From assembly GCA_031411575.1 (NCBI GenBank), contig JANOBJ010000016.1, positions 1-48,711 on the forward strand: a DNA stretch of 48,711 bases. Direction: 5' to 3'. The notes under the pieces are model-generated. The model did not search any database and was not told the DNA's origin. It saw only the letters and a list, made by a program, of their open reading frames with translations. Of the stretch, positions 47,702-48,711 are shown one piece after another. Positions within the stretch are counted from its first letter, which is position 1, and the number at the start of each line of letters is the position of its first letter. Source of the DNA: JANOBJ01 sp031411575 (GTDB lineage Bacteria > Pseudomonadota > Gammaproteobacteria > Burkholderiales > Burkholderiaceae_C). The position numbers and the translations under genes were made by a program.

Positions 47702-48711
47702 TCAGACCCGCTGTGTCGGCAGCGTGGCCACGATGCGCGTGCCGCGGCCCGGGGATGAGCGGATGGTCAGCCGGCCGCCCGCCGCTTCAACGCGGTGCCG
47801 CATGCCCGCCAGGCCGTGGGTGGTAGGGCGCTGCAGGGCAGGATCAAACCCCTTGCCGTCATCGTCGATCACCACCTCAACGTGGCCGCCCAGGCTCTGG
47901 ACGACGATGTTGGCGCGTTTGGCCCCGGCGTACTTGCCCAAATTGGTGAGCGACTCCTGCACCAGGCGGTACACCGTGAGCTGACGCGATTCGTCCAGCG
48001 CCACGTCGTCCAGCGCGGTGGAAACCTCCACCCCAGAGCGCTCGCCAAACTCGCGCGCCAGGATCTCCAGGCTCGGCACCAGCCCCAGGTTGGTCAGGGA
48101 CGACGGCCGCAGGTCTTCGATGATGCGCCGCTTGAGCGCAATCACACTGTTCAGCGTGTCGGTCAGATGCTGCAGGCGCAGCGCCACCTCGGGCGGCACC
48201 GGATTCAGCTTGGACCGTACCCGCGCCACGTCCAGCTTGGCAGCCGTGAGCAAGGCGCCCAGTTCGTCATGCAACTCGCGCGCCAGGTGACCACGCTCCT
48301 GCTCGCGCACCTCCTGCAGGTCGGTGGCCAGCTGTGCCAGGCTGGTCGTGCGTTCGCGCACCTCGTGTTCGAGTTGCGCGCGTTCGCGCTCCAGGCTGTC
48401 TTTCAGCCGCTGGTCAGCGCGGCGCAACCGGTGGGTCTGTCGCAAAAACACATACAGCGACAGCAGGCCCATCGCTGCCAGGATTCCCACGCCAATGCGG
48501 CCCACCGTGAGCGCGCTCAGCACGTCGCCGTGGTCGCGGTCGATCTCCTTTTCAGTCGAATCGGTAAGCGCGGCGATGTGGCCGCGAATTGCGTCCATGT
48601 AGTCCCTGCCCAGGTCGGTCTTGAGGACGTCTTTCCAGGCATCTGTTCGGCCGTCTTTTTGCAGTTGGATCGTCATGTCGGCCACCGCCAGCCGGCGCTG
48701 GATGGCGCGCG
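47702..48711 (-). CDS. CHASE3-like sensor histidine kinase (NarL type), 5'-truncated
   Basis: The frame is open to the right edge, so the N-terminus is missing. Visible from the edge: a helical periplasmic sensor part (LQKDGRTDAWKDVLKTDLGR ... STEKEIDRDHGD) of CHASE3 character, one membrane helix (VGRIGVGILAAMGLLSLYVF) and a coiled linker. A HisKA_3 phospho-acceptor region follows (RGHLARELHDELGALLTAAK, with His in RELHDE), then the HATPase domain (VIDDDGKGFDP and HGLAGMRHRVEAAGG). It would phosphorylate a NarL/LuxR-type response regulator, not in the window. Its position upstream of the envelope-stress genes is suggestive only. Confidence 0.88.
   Translation of the reverse strand, partial: RAIQRRLAVADMTIQLQKDGRTDAWKDVLKTDLGRDYMDAIRGHIAALTDSTEKEIDRDHGDVLSALTVGRIGVGILAAMGLLSLYVFLRQTHRLRRADQRLKDSLERERAQLEHEVRERTTSLAQLATDLQEVREQERGHLARELHDELGALLTAAKLDVARVRSKLNPVPPEVALRLQHLTDTLNSVIALKRRIIEDLRPSSLTNLGLVPSLEILAREFGERSGVEVSTALDDVALDESRQLTVYRLVQESLTNLGKYAGAKRANIVVQSLGGHVEVVIDDDGKGFDPALQRPTTHGLAGMRHRVEAAGGRLTIRSSPGRGTRIVATLPTQRV

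Overview
The window looks like chromosomal DNA of a GC-rich betaproteobacterium, most likely a member of the Comamonadaceae (Burkholderiales). The basis is the ubiquinone gene set, the large FAD/Fe-S oxidoreductase, a TctC/Bug-type binding protein, and dispersed repeats of the kind common in that family (a TTGCTAT...ATAGCAA palindrome, a CCCCCTCGGGGGGCAGCGA element and a GGGGTCAGACCCC element). The genus cannot be fixed from the sequence alone. No tRNA, rRNA, CRISPR array or intact insertion sequence was seen.

Layout: 1-2613 is the 3' part of a large FAD/Fe-S oxidoreductase. 2.7-7.5 kb holds a DUF971 gene, ubiE, a Tim44-like gene, ubiJ and ubiB (ubiquinone synthesis). 7.5-12.5 kb holds a sodium:solute symporter, an FmdB-like zinc ribbon, a DUF502 membrane protein, aspS and a small membrane protein. 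12.5-17.8 kb is a tight run of nudB, an EEP nuclease/phosphatase, clsB, a ligase-associated exonuclease and an ATP-dependent DNA ligase. 17.9-19.9 kb is folE, a BLUF photoreceptor and a DUF429 gene. A SulP transporter lies on the minus strand at 20.1-21.75 kb.

The centrepiece is 22.27-39.1 kb. After a 520-base AT-rich leader with palindromes come an inner-membrane protein with histidines in its helices, a lysine-rich 24-haem cytochrome, a 1024-residue cytochrome with 37 haem-binding motifs, an outer-membrane barrel with SPOR and TPR-like regions, the whole cytochrome c maturation set ccmABCDEFGHI, and an FAD/ferredoxin-like oxidoreductase. The genes are co-directional and mostly overlap or nearly touch. 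This looks like an extracellular electron-transfer conduit (quinol side, periplasm, outer membrane, cell surface) linked to the machinery that attaches its roughly 61 haems. It resembles the PCC3-type porin-cytochrome clusters described in neutrophilic iron oxidisers; that comparison is from memory.

39.1-45.5 kb carries a sulfatase and a Bug-type binding protein on the minus strand, then a ligase-associated helicase, a staphylococcal-nuclease-like protein and a PfkB kinase in an overlapping run. 45.5-47.45 kb is a minus-strand envelope/stress set (BON protein, YqjK-, YqjE- and YqjD-like proteins, DUF1328). The 5'-truncated CHASE3-like histidine kinase runs off the right end.

A second theme is repeat domestication. 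At least ten copies of one palindromic repeat family are scattered through the window, and several sit in frame inside genes. One encodes most of a signal peptide and one supplies the stop codon of the DNA ligase.
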